Below, one piece after another: positions 39,101-50,368 of a DNA stretch of 64,000 nucleotides. Both the position numbers and the translations under genes were made by a program. The notes beneath the pieces were generated by a model, which saw nothing but the letters and a program-made list of their open reading frames with translations, was not told the origin of the DNA and did no database searches. Every line of letters starts with the position of its first letter. Positions within the stretch are counted from its first letter, which is position 1. The DNA comes from Nannochloropsis oceanica (Eukaryota > Sar > Eustigmatophyceae > Eustigmatales > Monodopsidaceae). The DNA is taken from positions 248,001 through 312,000 of the forward strand of contig CP038118.1 in NCBI GenBank assembly GCA_004519485.1, written 5' to 3'.

Positions 39101-41609
39101 CATAGAGCTGATGGCATTGAAGAGATCTGCAAAAAGGGATAGGTGGGGGGGGAAGAGGACAGACAAAAACAAAGAGAGAGAGAAGGAAAAGGAGAATGAA
39201 AACCGCGATATCGAAGTTGAGGATGAAGAAAAAAGAGAGGAAGCGAAGGAGGGCGTGTGCAGTTTTTTGACGGAGAGCGAGAGGGAGGGGTTGGAATGGG
39301 CTGAAAGCGGGTACAAAACGGACCTTGGACCACACCCCCTCCTTCGCCGTCTTCTTTCGGCCTTCGTCCACCCTCTAAAACTGCACCCTCTGCCCTCTTC
39401 ACCATCAGAAGAAGGAGCAGCAGTAGCGGCAGCGGTTGTGGAAGAAGAGGAGGAAGAAATGGCAGGAGAGGAGGAGGAGGCGGAGGAAGACAAAGGGAGG
39501 GGGATAAAGAAGCGGAAGAGTTCTAACAGTGATATGGAGGAAAGTCCGGTAGAAGAAAAGGAAGGGAGCGCCTTGCCTCCTTCTCCTTCGCCCCGGAAAA
39601 AGCGAGCTGTAGCACAAGAGGAGAAGGAGAAGGAGAGGGAGGAGGAAGGGAAGAAGGAGAAGGAGAAGGGGGAGGAAGGGCAGGTGGAGAAAGATGAGGA
39701 TGAGGAGGAAGAGAAAGAGGTTGAAGACGAGGAAAAGGATGAGGTGAAAGAAATGAAGGAGGGGTTTCCCGGCACAAAGCTGTCTTCCATTCCTATTTCT
39801 CCTTCTCGACCCACCAGTGCTGGTGCTGGTGGTGCTGCTGGTGCTGGTGGTGTTGCCGGTACTGGTGCCGGAACTTCTCCTACCACACCTAGTGCTGGCG
39901 AAGAAAAAGAAGGAGGAGAGGCTCAGAAGGAGAAGGAAGGAAAGGCAGCCCCGCACCGCTCGAGCTTCACCTTCCCGCCCCCCAGCACCACCAACAGCAA
40001 CAATAGCATTACGAAATCTCAAGCACCAGCGCCATCACAACCACAACAACAACAACAAGAACAAGAATCACCACCACCACCACTACTGCCACCCTATTCT
40101 CCCTCCTGCCTTCTCCAAAAACGCCTCCCTTACTCCTCCCCCCGCACCCCTCGAGGCCGCAACACCCTTTTCTTTGACCATCATCTTGTCCGCAGCAAGC
40201 TCGACGATTGCCTCAGCGAGGAGCTCGAATCAATAGGCATGTGGGACCGATCGGATAAAGAGCGTGCCCTTCGGCATTTTCTCCGTACACTTGCCATGCA
40301 ACAGCAGGGAGGGAGGGAGGGAGGGGAGGCAGCGGTGTTGGAGGCAGAGATTGGTTTAGGATTGAGGCAGGACGAGAGGCGGGTGAAGAGGATGGAAGAG
40401 GAAAATAATAAAAGAATCGCGAAATTGAGAGAGAAGATTCTGGTAGCTGTTGGGGAGGAGTTGAAGTACAAAGCGCTCCATCCCTACCCTGAGAACGAGG
40501 TCTTAGAAAGGTACAAAAAGTACTTGAAACGAAAAGATAAATCAGCGGCAGCAACGACAACAGTTGTAGGAGTAGCAGCAGTACCGGGAGCGGCAGCAGC
40601 GGGGGTGGTTAGGAAAGAGGAAGGAAGTGATGAAAGGGAGGTTGAGGGGGACAGGGTGGGCGTGGTGAGACTGACGGAGGGGAACCATGGAAAGGTGGAG
40701 AAACATATGAAGGAAAAGAAGGAGAGAAAGAAGGTGGGGACAACTTCAGCTGCGGCAGCGCCCGCTGCTGGTGGTGGTAATCGGAGTGGTGTTGGTGGGA
40801 TGGTTGTGAAGGAGGAGAAGGAGAAGGGTAGTAAGAAGGGGTCAGGGAGCAAGGCGGCGTCCACAGATTCCTCATCCACGGTGAAGATCGAAGAAACAGC
40901 AGCAGCAGCTGCAGCAGCACCGCCAGTGCCAGGGAAGGGTCGGGCAAGTAGTGGGAAGCAAGGGAAGCAGGCACTAGCGGCAGCCGCAGCAGCTACAGGT
41001 AAAAGCGACAAGCCGACTGCGGCCCGTAGCCATAAGAAGGGTGCAGCAAAGGCAGCAGTAGCTGCTGCTGCCGCGGCGTCTGGTGGGAGGGAGGGTGGGA
41101 ACGGTGCGGGTGGGGAAGGCTATGGGTTGCATCTGCCGTCCACGTCGTCGAGCGGGAGCAGCACTAGCAGCAGCAGCGGAGCGACTATGATGATGATTGG
41201 CAACAGCATCAGCAGCAACAGTAGCGGCAGCAATGGAGGGGAGGTGTCAAAGGATGGACAAATACAACAGCAGCAGCAGCAGCTTTTACCGTCGTTGCAC
41301 ATCCCTTATCCTTTTCCCTCATCACTTGACGGGCTCGGAGAAGGGATAGGTGGAGTAAAAAAGACGAGAGGACAAATTGGGCGAGGGATGGGGGAAGCTA
41401 TGAGTGGATGGATGGGAGGAGATTGCAGAACGGGAGAAGGGAGGAATGGAGGAGAAATGGGAGGAGGGGGAGGAATTGTGGGAGAAATGGAGAGGGGGAT
41501 GACGGATGACTTGATGGGAGGAGAGCATTTAATTGACCCCGATTCTTTTTTTTCTCCAATGTCTCAAGGAGATCTGATCTCGGCGTTGGGGATGGATGAT
41601 TTATGGTAG
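36108..41609 (+). CDS. very large low-complexity protein with Ada3-like C-terminal region
   Basis: Single exon, 1833 residues, from an ATG in CCAATGGC. Most of it is low complexity: poly-Gly, poly-Gln (about 670-690 and 775-800), poly-Ala, acidic and Lys/Glu runs. Structured-looking islands are TELRNPSFLRTLRHLLRNRE (about 465-485), YERLVKVRIRCDSIPPMKKE (about 710), DVPFYDRLDAYADFDFNLRN (about 880) and residues 1350-1480. The last island reads HHLVRSKLDDCLSEELESIG, then a short spacer, then RVKRMEEENNKRIAKLREKI and YENEVLERYKKYLKRK-like helices. That order matches the Ada3 domain of the SAGA histone acetyltransferase adaptor TADA3/Ngg1. The C-terminus ends LISALGMDDLW. The Ada3 link is plausible, not certain; an unrelated nuclear coactivator is the alternative. 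Confidence 0.6.
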   Translation: MAASFSGEGGGGPPEPPPSSSLLLDDDEADLLFGLDEGLYGISGVGGDDFLGGGGLTEMEMEILLGGEGEGGGEAGRGGGGGGGVGEALGGIGGRRREGEGMPLERQRFQQQCLQQQQQQQQQRGRSPQPFSQAQNIDSAGSTNSANTKKEGAALPKGKPSAAGGGRKAKGGATATTASAGRMPTPPDSGSIPSSSSSPTHASFSSSLMLGESGTFSVYPGEGDPQQQQQQQQQWLRVFPAAAAPPAAAATAGAGVVPVVIKKPRKRKEKSEGGAAAGGSKKQAKAGKGARGAAGEGGVEQRGGGGERGKDFLTMMSSIQTLAPQPSLLDATGGERGGTEGGLMASFSSLDSSAVMSVGSTSSSSTTAPKEKIKKQPQPRKKAQGKAAAAGGGGGGGGGRGLVPLAPRPAEAARAPFLHLQQQPSLPPPPSVPKTLSASVPMLHAAASHLTPPTFHPYLPLPPTLSPTELRNPSFLRTLRHLLRNRELNLPPVGHPHRELLCMDLKRVMDLARAQQRYVEQQVSLLDAWSGQVRWVAGGEAGEGRGMQQQQRQQQRQQERQQEQQQNQQEQQRQQGRGVRTGETGRVEGRREGGVCGMMSSLPAELMDMLFDENDDNHAMLEGLLEDEDEWEVGGEERLLQKQQVPGEEGRKGGGMMLPGIGGVHEVMTEGPLPPALSSSSSSSSPSSPLGRGEGRGGGEGGGEKGGIRLYERLVKVRIRCDSIPPMKKERAVCAKYWSKFPPSSPTSSSSSSLPSLPLPLGHVIKDTDSRYWSPGLFPQQQQQQQQQQQQQQQQQHIASHLSGIADKGRMVKQQHQQGPLLQQQQEEEDEEEVLPCLSMRDVPPPSAGTTKSRKKYKKNDPRPLHLPSSLLPSLPPSIEDVPFYDRLDAYADFDFNLRNLWLFVDEAGFLTPALVLLSPSAAAAAGRGEGSEGVMKRELEAMVPFEGEGGREGEGILEQKDSILRDVGAEYEEVLLAVLGREDRWERGKEDGGEEQNIELMALKRSAKRDRWGGKRTDKNKEREKEKENENRDIEVEDEEKREEAKEGVCSFLTESEREGLEWAESGYKTDLGPHPLLRRLLSAFVHPLKLHPLPSSPSEEGAAVAAAVVEEEEEEMAGEEEEAEEDKGRGIKKRKSSNSDMEESPVEEKEGSALPPSPSPRKKRAVAQEEKEKEREEEGKKEKEKGEEGQVEKDEDEEEEKEVEDEEKDEVKEMKEGFPGTKLSSIPISPSRPTSAGAGGAAGAGGVAGTGAGTSPTTPSAGEEKEGGEAQKEKEGKAAPHRSSFTFPPPSTTNSNNSITKSQAPAPSQPQQQQQEQESPPPPLLPPYSPSCLLQKRLPYSSPRTPRGRNTLFFDHHLVRSKLDDCLSEELESIGMWDRSDKERALRHFLRTLAMQQQGGREGGEAAVLEAEIGLGLRQDERRVKRMEEENNKRIAKLREKILVAVGEELKYKALHPYPENEVLERYKKYLKRKDKSAAATTTVVGVAAVPGAAAAGVVRKEEGSDEREVEGDRVGVVRLTEGNHGKVEKHMKEKKERKKVGTTSAAAAPAAGGGNRSGVGGMVVKEEKEKGSKKGSGSKAASTDSSSTVKIEETAAAAAAAPPVPGKGRASSGKQGKQALAAAAAATGKSDKPTAARSHKKGAAKAAVAAAAAASGGREGGNGAGGEGYGLHLPSTSSSGSSTSSSSGATMMMIGNSISSNSSGSNGGEVSKDGQIQQQQQQLLPSLHIPYPFPSSLDGLGEGIGGVKKTRGQIGRGMGEAMSGWMGGDCRTGEGRNGGEMGGGGGIVGEMERGMTDDLMGGEHLIDPDSFFSPMSQGDLISALGMDDLW

Positions 41610-42658
41610 AGGGAGGCAGGGAGGGAGGAAAGGGGGGGGATGGATCACGTGTGACATAGTGAACAGATGTAGTACAAAAAGCTGTGTGTGCGTGTGATTG
41701 ATACTCGTATGCCACAGACGAATAAGAACAAAGCAGGAAAGAGAGAAACGGAGACGAGAAGACATAGAGGTTTGTAATCACTTGAGAAAGAGCAGTGCGA
41801 GTCATATTGGATGACGTGTAGGCAAATAGATAAGACCGTACCGTGGCAAGTGTTTAAGTGTACACAGCAATTAAGAAGAGGAGGGCCACGAGAGAAAGGT
41901 GCGTGAGTGAACGCTACGTGGGTGTGTGCTTTTCAGACGGAACGATACAGCGATGTTACCCCAAAAAAAAGAAGACACAGAACAAGGAGGAGGAGGAGAA
42001 CGAATTGGATGGAGAGAAATAAAGCCATTGCAAGTGTTTGAGGAAAGCAAATCGCAAGGTAGAAGTAGACGAGAGGAAAAAGAAGGAAAAAGAGGACGCA
42101 AGGGTTTCGCCAAGGGGCGAGGAGGAGGAGGAGGAGGAGGAGGAGGAGAGGGAGAAGGAGAAGGAAGGATACAAAAAGATTCTATGTTGACATCAAGACC
42201 AGCCGCATCACATGCACCAAACAAGTTTCAAACTATCACAGGCGAAGAAATAACATGTAACGGATAATCAAGAATAATTTTAGAGACTCAAGCTTTCTTA
42301 CTTGTTTGCAGTCGCCCCACCCGCTTCACTCCTTCTCCTCTCTTGTTTTCACAAAGAGCGAGTCCAGCAGCACCACGGCGGTGAAGTTGGCACCACAAGC
42401 ACACAACACAAAGACACCATTTTCTCTTGAAGATTAGCGCTTATAATGGCCAACTCTCACTGCCCGTTCTTCTTTGGTGGTTGTTGGTGCTGTGCTTCAA
42501 TGCTTCTTTCCACCCGCCCGTGCCCTGTCACTCACGCTCCTTATTTTGTTGCTGGTCTTCACCTCTTTCTCCTACCCTTGCTGCTTCTCTCCTATCTTCA
42601 ACAAAAAAGTCATCCCCCACCCCTTCAACACTCCCCTTTCTACCATCCTTGCTTTAAT
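41610..42658. other. intergenic between convergent Ada3-like and TCTP genes
   Basis: About 1.05 kb. It holds a GGA-repeat run at about 42118-42165. No gene or RNA seen. Confidence 0.5.
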
Positions 42659-43562
42659 TTAAAACTTGACCACCTTGTACCCACTCTTCACGTATACGAA
42701 CGTCGGGCAATGCGCCCCTTCCTTGTAATAGGAGAAAATCAGCCCCGCATCCGGATTCATAGACTTGCTCATAAAGAACTCCAAGTCGTCATACTTGTCT
42801 ACTAGCCACTTCACAAAAGTAGGGGCCTCCTCCATGAATTTCTTGATGTCCTCAACCGCCACCCCACTGCCCTTCAACGCCTGGCGCACATTGCGCACAT
42901 AATCCTTCACCCAACTTTTGAACTCTCCCTTACTGGAAAAGGGCATGGCGGTATAGGCAAAGCTGCTGGGGCCCGACACGTTATTCTCCTTCTGGGTTGC
43001 GTCGTCAGCGCCTTCGTCATCACCGGCACCACCGAAGGCATTGCCACATCCAATATCGATATCGCCACCGCCGACAGCCACCATGGCAGAGTCTACTTCG
43101 AACAAGCCGGGCACCTCCTCACCGCCTTCCATCACGGGCGTGATCTTGAGAGCGTCCGAGACCTGGAGGGGAGGGCGAGGGGAGGGAGAGAAGAAGGGTA
43201 GGGATGAAATAAACGGGAGCGCACGGTTTGAAAGAGAGTAAGAAAAATGCACAAGTCAGAGGAAGAAAGGATGAATGCTTTACCCACGGACGCTTGGCGA
43301 AGGACAGCGAGGATGGACTGGATTATACGAGGCGTCGCTCCCACCATAATTACATTCCCCCCAGATATGTGCCTGTCTCCTACCCCTTCTGTCCCACCCA
43401 CCAACCACACACCAAACCTTTCCACCATAAAGCAATAATCGCAAAGCGAGTAAACGAGGGACTCAAACAGACAGATATGCAATTGAGGCATATGAATGGG
43501 AGTGAGGAGAGGCACGCACTCACCACTTCGTCGCCGCTGATAACATCCTTGTACACAATCAT
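42659..43562 (-). CDS. TCTP: translationally controlled tumour protein homologue (TCTP)
   Basis: Small conserved cytosolic protein linked to growth control, calcium binding and stress. Exon 1 (43562-43524) encodes MIVYKDVISGDEV. Exon 2 (43162-42659) continues VSDALKITPVMEGGEEVPGL without loss of frame; the intron is 361 bp with GT-AG ends. Total 180 residues, against about 172 in animals. The N-terminal YKDVISGDEVVSDA is the family start. The C-terminal half shows FKSWVKDYVRNVRQALK, FVKWLVDKYDDLEFFMSKSM and GAHCPTFVYVKSG, the helical hairpin and last strands of TCTP. Convergent with the Ada3-like gene. Assignment is very firm; regulation is not visible here. Confidence 0.96.
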
Positions 43563-44719
43563 GGTTGCTTGGTTTCGTGAGAACGAAAACTGTGCCTGTG
43601 ACAGAGAGTAAAAGAGTAATATGAGTTACTGTGTGTCGTGACGCGTGCGGTGCACGGTTATGCATCGCGTGTTTGTGTTTTGCGCGGGTTGATTCTCCTC
43701 TGCCCCTTCTGAGCGAGGAACCGCATGGCCACACATTCGCTGCAACACCGGCGACGAACAGTGTGGTCTCTGTCCCCAGCCGCACATTCCCGAGCTCGCT
43801 AAAAAAGGACAAGAGGGCAGCACAGCTAAGAGTATTCACGGGAATGTGGGCTGTATTTCAGATAAGCACACACAGTTACTCGACATACAAGATGAGCGGT
43901 TGCTGGCTTGCGTTGTTCTCTGGAACGCATAATTCGATCCGCAGGGATTTTGGTTGATGCGTGCAAATGGTGGCATTTTTTGCGGAAGGCAAAAGAAGCG
44001 ACGGAAAGAGGAGTCGATGTTGGCAGACGCTAAGTATATAGACACAATAAAGGACAAGGATGAGAATCATTTTACCCGAAATAACATTTCTTCTAGCGTT
44101 CAAGTTGCGATGGGTGTGGCTCGACTAGATCCTGCGAAAGACAGTGATGCGATTTTCTCGGCTGTTTTGCGAGAAAAAACTGTGAGATCGATGAATTATC
44201 AAGTAATCAATTAATGATAGTTTCCCTCATTACCCCCTTTTAAAAAATCTGCATTCCCCGTGTCACCTCCTTCCCTTCCATCACCGTCTTCCACCACGTG
44301 CCAATCCCACCTGCAACAAGTTGTCAAGAAATCATCTAATTTCTAGACGAAGCTAAACTGCCTGCATATCAAAGAAACTATTTTCTAGGCAGGCAACCGA
44401 TGATAAGAAAGATATGCATCTTACGTGCACTTCCTTCTGCTTTGGTGTTTACTCTACTTTCATCGTAGCGTGCAGTGGGCGTTGACATGGCCTCGTCCCC
44501 GGGCGAAGATGTCTTCTTTATCTCGAAAAAGGAACCACGACTCAATTATTTCATAACTAATTTATGTTACTTCTTTTCTAGAAGTAATGCCGGCAACATG
44601 TTCCCGCACCAGCAAACAAAACACACTCTCCTCTGCTCATTTTTATCTACACCCGTTCTCCAAAGCTGATCTAGCACATACCTATAAACTTCTGCCCTTC
44701 CCTACTTCTGTCACATCCA
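43563..44719. other. intergenic upstream of TCTP
   Basis: About 1.16 kb between the TCTP start and the end of the next minus-strand gene. It should hold the TCTP promoter and the G3P dehydrogenase 3' flank. Short frames present show no family signature. Confidence 0.45.
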
Positions 44720-46593
44720 TTATTTCTTCTTATTGCTCTTCAACAACGCCACCTTGTTCACATTCATCGTCTCCAAAAAGGCCACCGCCTCCGCCGTCTC
44801 CGCCGCCCTCTGCCTCCAAGACCATCCTAGTAGATCCCCCATCAGCTTCACCACCCGCGGGATTGCTGTCGCCGTTGCTTCCGTATCAAGGAAAGCTAGC
44901 CGAGTACGTCGTGCCAAAATATCCATGGGCTTCAAGGCGTATTCCTGCTCCACAGCAAACACGACTTCGGCCTCCAAGAAAGGGTAGCGCATGTGCAACC
45001 TCTTCATTCTCGTCCCGGCCTTCACATCTGTATACCCCGTACGCACCAGCTCCGCCACTTGCAACGCCCGAGTGCCATAGCTCTTGACGAGGTGCGCTGC
45101 CACGTCCTCAGGCAGCTCATAGTCATTCCTAAGAGTAATCCCAATTTTATTGAACTTCTGATCGCACACAATCCTCGCCCTGTCCGCCCCCAGGAGCTTC
45201 ATGTTCCAGGTACTGGAATTGAGGGCCACGGCGCCATCGACCAACAACTCCGGTCTCTCAGCAAGAAGGCGATCGACTGTGTCTTCAGCCATCCTCCTGT
45301 AGGTGGTCCATTTCCCCCCTGTGATGGTTATTAATTTCCCGCTGTCAGACACTTCGATTACATGGTTGCGCGACAAGGCCGCGGTTCCCTCTCTGATCTT
45401 TTCAGGATCCTTGACCAGGGGACGGAGGCCAGACCAGGCAGCGATGAGGTCGTTAGCAGAGACGTTCGTGGTGAGGTAGCGATTGGTCTCTTGCATGATG
45501 AAATTGACTTCTTGGGCGGTCGGCTGGGGCGTCATAGTTATGGTCGAATGTGAGTCCGTCGTCCCGGCAAGAGTGCAGCCTTCCCAAGGCAGGAAAAAGA
45601 GGACACGACCATCGGTGGTCTTTGGAACAATTAGCCCCATTTTGGCGGGCGAAAAGTGGGCGGGAAACATGACGTGGACACCTGCTGCGGGCTCGATAAG
45701 CTCGATCGCTTCCGGGTTGTCCATCTTGCGAATTTTGTCAGCGAACACCCCCGTGGCGTTCACGACGACTTTGGCATGGATTTCCCATTCATCCCCCTTT
45801 ATCTTGTCCCGGACCCGGGCCCCGGAGACGACGCCAGTTTGAGGATCTTTGAGGAGAGAGACGACCTCCACACGGTTCGCGATCGTGGCGCCCTCCTGCG
45901 CTGCTGTCAGAGCAATAGTCAACCCCATCCTCGTGTCGTTCATCTGCCCGTCATAATAAATAATTGCCCCCTTCAATCCATTCCCCCTGAGCATCGGGAA
46001 CTGGAACAGCGCCTCATCCGCGTCCATAAAATGAGAGGACGGCACACTCTTCTGTCGGCTTGCCACCAGGTCGTAAGCTTTGGCTCCTGCCCAAAAATAA
46101 GGCACCTCCCACCACTTATAGATAGGAATCATGATCGGCAACGGCGAATTCATATACGGCGCCGCATTCAACATATGTGCCCGTTCCTCCAACGCTTCTT
46201 GCACGAGGGTGAAAGACCCGTAGTCCAACTTCCAAAAGGCCGTCTCCAAGTACCGAATGCCTCCGTGAATCAATTTAGTCGATCTCCCCGACGTACCCGC
46301 CGAAAAATCGTCCGCTTCCACCATGGCCGTCTTCAAGCCGCGAACTTGCGCGTCCAAGGCTACGCCGGACCCGACGCATCCTCCGCCAATCACCAGAACG
46401 TCGTAGCTCTCCTTCTTCAGACGGCCCAGCTGGTCGTCACGCGTGGGTAGGGAGTAGGGGTAGACCAAGGTGCCATCGCGGCATTTGATAGGCGTGGTCC
46501 GCATGTCCTCCAGCTGCTCGGCCGGAGACTGTTCGCGCTTGTTGCTGTGTGTCTCCTTGCAGCCAGCCGTCCGCGCAGCCAAGGGCAGGTGCG

Positions 46594-46628
<35 letters not shown>

Positions 46629-46729
46629 AGCTTGTCCTTGTTGCTGCTGCCGGGGCCGGAGAGAAGGCGGTCTGCCACGGTCAAGGAGGCCGCCATACCA
46701 AGCAAGGCCAGTTGCGGTGGCAAAGTCAT
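44720..46729 (-). CDS. GPD2: mitochondrial FAD-dependent glycerol-3-phosphate dehydrogenase
   Basis: Oxidises glycerol-3-phosphate to dihydroxyacetone phosphate and passes electrons to ubiquinone at the outer face of the inner mitochondrial membrane, linking glycerol and lipid metabolism to respiration. From the ATG at 46729 the protein has 669 residues, with no intron. The FAD fold starts near residue 107 with IGGGCVGSGVALDAQVRG, followed by GTSGRSTKLIHGGIRYLE. Family landmarks are PLPIMIPIYKWWEVPY, YYDGQMNDTRMGLTIALTAA, VLFFLPWEGCTLAGTTDS and the signature GGKWTTYRRMAEDT. The N-terminus is hydrophobic, then has about 11 glutamines from a CAG/CTG repeat. It ends KSNKKK and lacks the EF-hands of animal GPD2, as in plant and yeast forms. 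The frame extends upstream, but without an ATG. Confidence 0.95.
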
Positions 46730-48059
46730 GGATTGCTTGCCTGAAGAGTGCGCTGTCTTTTGTGTGGGGTGTATTGTTGTGGAGACAGCGTTGATGACGA
46801 AAAGCAAGAGCTTTGAAAGAAAGAGCGACGAAAACACGGGCAGTCAAGAAATTGCGGGGACGTCCGCCGCATAGCAACCTGCAGACATTGCACCGAGTCG
46901 TACACGAAATAAATAGCAAGGAAAACATTGGTTTGGGTTAGCCCGCGAGGGATAATGCTGGCTGAGACAGGCAGGCCTTGCGAACAAGCAGGTCTGCTAT
47001 TGCCGCGTCGAGTTGCTGCACGTCTGGCCCATGTCCCTTTTGGCCCCACATTCTACCCAAACCACTCAATATCGCCAACCACCCGATATACACGCTCAAC
47101 GACAGACAGTCTGTTTTTTAATCTTATGGCCTGCCTCGCATTCTCCAGTTCGCCCCTGGCTCATGGCTTGAGGCAACCCCAGCTCTCTTCGTCCCTTCCG
47201 CCTGATAACCCTGGATGCCGCCACCATACCGTACTGTAGACCACCAGCAGGAAGATGAAGGGCTCAAACTTTATTTTCCAGTACATCAGACATAATATAC
47301 GAAAGTGTTGGGAGCACAGGCGATAGTAATTATTAAAGGCTGTGACTTCGAAGAGGAAGGAGAAGGAGGAAGAGGAAGGGAGGGAGGAACAACGTCGGAT
47401 TTTAGAGTCGATGCTTCCAGCCGTTCAAAGCACTAGGCATTCCACCCATCATGGGCAATTTAATGCTAATGTTGTGATAACAGCAGAGGTAAAAAAGGGG
47501 AGCACCAGGGAAAAACCAGCGGCAGCAATAGCAGCAGTATAATCAGTCCAACTGGCACTGTGATGGAATGACCGGCCATTCCTCATTTTCTTCTTATGGA
47601 CGAGCCTACCTATTTCGTCAGACCTAATAGCAGGATGGAATGGACAGCAATAGCAGTGATAGTAGCAGCAAGATGCGTGAGGGAAGAGAGTGAAGGCCAC
47701 CAGACACGATCGGTGAAGGAGAAGGAAAAGAGGGAAGGTGAGGAGAACGACATTTTGACCGGGCTATGGGTAAGTGCTTTCCAACAAAATGCAGCCACTT
47801 TTGCACACCAAGAACAGTAATAGTAGCAAGAGCAGCAGTGGCAACAGCTGTAGCAGCAGCTGTAACGACACATTAGTCACGGCACACCATCAGCAGTGCC
47901 TCCTGACAGTACACGCCAGCTGGTCCCCTCCCGAGCAAGTAAACGAACAAGGCACACCCTCACAACCAATGACCTACTTCTTCCATAGAGCAGCAGCAGC
48001 AATAATTTTAGCAGGCCAATGCCAAGGCCAAACTCTGGCTGATAAGAGGAATACTTTTG
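46730..48059. other. intergenic, about 1.3 kb
   Basis: Upstream flank of the G3P dehydrogenase gene and the approach to a weak hypothetical gene. CAG/AGC-rich patches near 47800-47870 open short frames. No clear gene or RNA. Confidence 0.45.
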
Positions 48060-48509
48060 ATGCCCCTCCTTCAGATGTCTTACTCCACGGTGTCTGCCGC
48101 GATCAAACAACAAAGCAAACACAATTCTACCAGTGGTGCAACGGCAGCGGGCAGACTCTTATTCCCCGACAAAAACAAGAAAAACCCATGTCTTCGCCCA
48201 ATCAGACATTCCAAACAGGGGAAGCAACAGGTGCGGTCGAAGGCCACCACAACCAGCTCAGCGTCGGACATTCGCAGCTGCCGTGGCCCCTCCCGTGCGT
48301 GTCACCACTTGAACGACGATGACGACGATAACGACAGCACGCTGCCAACAACTTTTTATGGAAACGCAATGTTGGAAGATGTAGTGGAGGCGCAAGAGAA
48401 ATCCGAGCGCCGCCGAGAGGTAGAGGCAGCAGCGGGTCGGTACCTGCAAAAAGTGTTTGCCTTGAGGGAGCTCACAGCGTCGCTGGGGGTCGAGCTGTGG
48501 CCGACCTAG
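48060..48509 (+). CDS. hypothetical protein, weakly supported
   Basis: Frame of 149 codons from an ATG at 48060. The first two-thirds is Ser/Thr/Gln/Lys-rich. The end is a charged helical stretch (NAMLEDVVEAQEKSERRREV, then AAAGRYLQKVFALRELTASL) that looks more like real protein than the surrounding shadows. A possible poly(A) signal AATAAA lies at 48650-48655, 140 bp past the stop. No family recognised; it may be the last exon of a gene with unseen upstream exons, or chance. Confidence 0.3.
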   Translation: MPLLQMSYSTVSAAIKQQSKHNSTSGATAAGRLLFPDKNKKNPCLRPIRHSKQGKQQVRSKATTTSSASDIRSCRGPSRACHHLNDDDDDNDSTLPTTFYGNAMLEDVVEAQEKSERRREVEAAAGRYLQKVFALRELTASLGVELWPT

Positions 48510-48920
48510 GGTCGCTCATTGAAAGAGAAAGGCATGCATAACAAAATCATGCAACTGATTGTCGAGGAGCTGCCACGGTAAATGTAAAGACATACAACCT
48601 ATCAAGTGACAAAAATTGAGAAATGTAAGCAAAAAAAATATTTGTGCGAAATAAACAAAGAACGCGCGGTAAGACTATGCCATAAAAGCAACCAGAAACG
48701 GAATCAGAATGAATTTTTATTTTAATTTACAGGCTCTTTCGTCTTGCGGATTGGCTCTGACTTCCCAGCTCTGAGAAAAACAAAGAAGAAGAAACCAGGA
48801 AACCACACCCGGATCATTCACGCACTTGCCTACCCACTTGGGCCGGTCCCCAACGTGCTTTAACGTCCCCATTCACTCACTCTCACGCACTCCTACCCCC
48901 ACCCACTTGTAATACAGGCC

Positions 48921-50330
48921 ATGGAGGATTCAACGCTTGATGGCGGCAGCAATCGTGTGCAAGGCGGTGGCGGGGCCATGGTTGCCCAAGAGCAAGACAC
49001 ATTGCTGCTCATGCCCTTGCCCGCCGCAGCACCCGCCGAAACCCACCACCGTGATCACGATAGCCGTGGCCACGAGGACCAGCAACACCAGCTGACCACC
49101 AACGTGGATAAGGGTGCCCTCATACTGCCCTGCGAGCCCCATGTGGCTGCTCCTCGATCACTCTTGATTGGCCCACCACCGTCAAGCAGCAGTAGCCTCC
49201 CTCCAGCCCCCACCGCCATCACACCCCCACTCACCTCGGCACAAGGCGGTCCTTGGGCATGCTTCGAGTCTGCCGGCGCATTTCCTCGTGTCGCTCATCG
49301 ACATCTCTACCTTTGGTTGGACCAAATATTGACCAGTCTGCCGGAAGACGAGCAACGGCGTGCGAAAGAGGTGGGGCCGCTCGAGTCGTTTTACCAGGAG
49401 GTTGCCAATGCAAACGCAGCTAATTCCCTGTACGACCACAGTAAGGTCACAGAATTTGTCAACAAACCTTCTCCGCACTCCCTCCTCCTCTTCCGAAAGC
49501 TCGACCGAGATGACACCCCACCTATCATGCGCAAAAAGAGGAAGACGCTCAACCAGCAGCCGCAGCAGAGCGACGACGACGACAACTTTGAAACCACCTC
49601 TACATCCCCCACCAGAGTCACAGCACTCAAACGCAGCAGAACCTACCAAAAAAATGATCAAACAATCACCTCCACTGCCACGGCCCTCAACAGCAGCACT
49701 GGCACCATCAACCTCTCTACTAATGTCCTAAAGCGGTGGAATCGAAGCAACGGGATGATTAACTGGTTCCTCTGGAAAGTCGGAGCGAAGCCCCCAGCCA
49801 CCGAAGAGGTCCTACAGCTCTCCCGCGTGCATGCTGCTAAGACGTTGTTGAAGAAAAGTAGTTCTGCCGCCGCTGCGGCTGCTGCTGCTGTTTCAGCTGC
49901 TGCTGCTGCTGTGGTGACAGGGGCAGGTGGTATGCCTGCTGATGCGCAGACACGGAGACGAAGGATGGGGAGGGCTAAGGGAAGGAAGCCTGGTGAAGAT
50001 AAGGGGGACGATGTGAAGGAGGAGGGCGAGGAAGGGGCTGAAGGGTTGGGAAAGTTGGCAGGAGCAGTTGAAGAGAGAAAAGGAGGCGAAGTAGGAGGAG
50101 AGGGAGGAGGAGGAGGAGGAGAGGGAGGAGGAAGAGGAGGAGGAGAGGGGGAGGGTGCGAGCACCAGCAGTCGCGGTAGCTGCAACAGCAACATTTTTAA
50201 TCATATCCTATTCAAGCCCAACAGTACCGAGAAAGGAGAGGGCGAGAGCACCAGCGACCATCACGTCAGCCGCAGCAGTAGCCACCACAACCACATTAGC
50301 AGCAGCAGCAGTAGCAGCAGCAGTAGTAGT

Positions 50331-50368
<38 letters not shown>

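Noticed and set aside
38777-40022. Long antisense frames across the Ada3-like gene
   Set aside because: They are shadows of GAA/GAG-rich coding sequence, made of Ser/Phe/Leu runs with no domain.
46730-46837. N-terminal extension of G3P dehydrogenase to 46837
   Set aside because: The upstream codon is GTG and there is no ATG above 46729 in frame.
49658-50194. Antisense frames across the large unknown protein
   Set aside because: Poly-Ser/Pro/Ala products of repeats on the other strand; no start context or motif.
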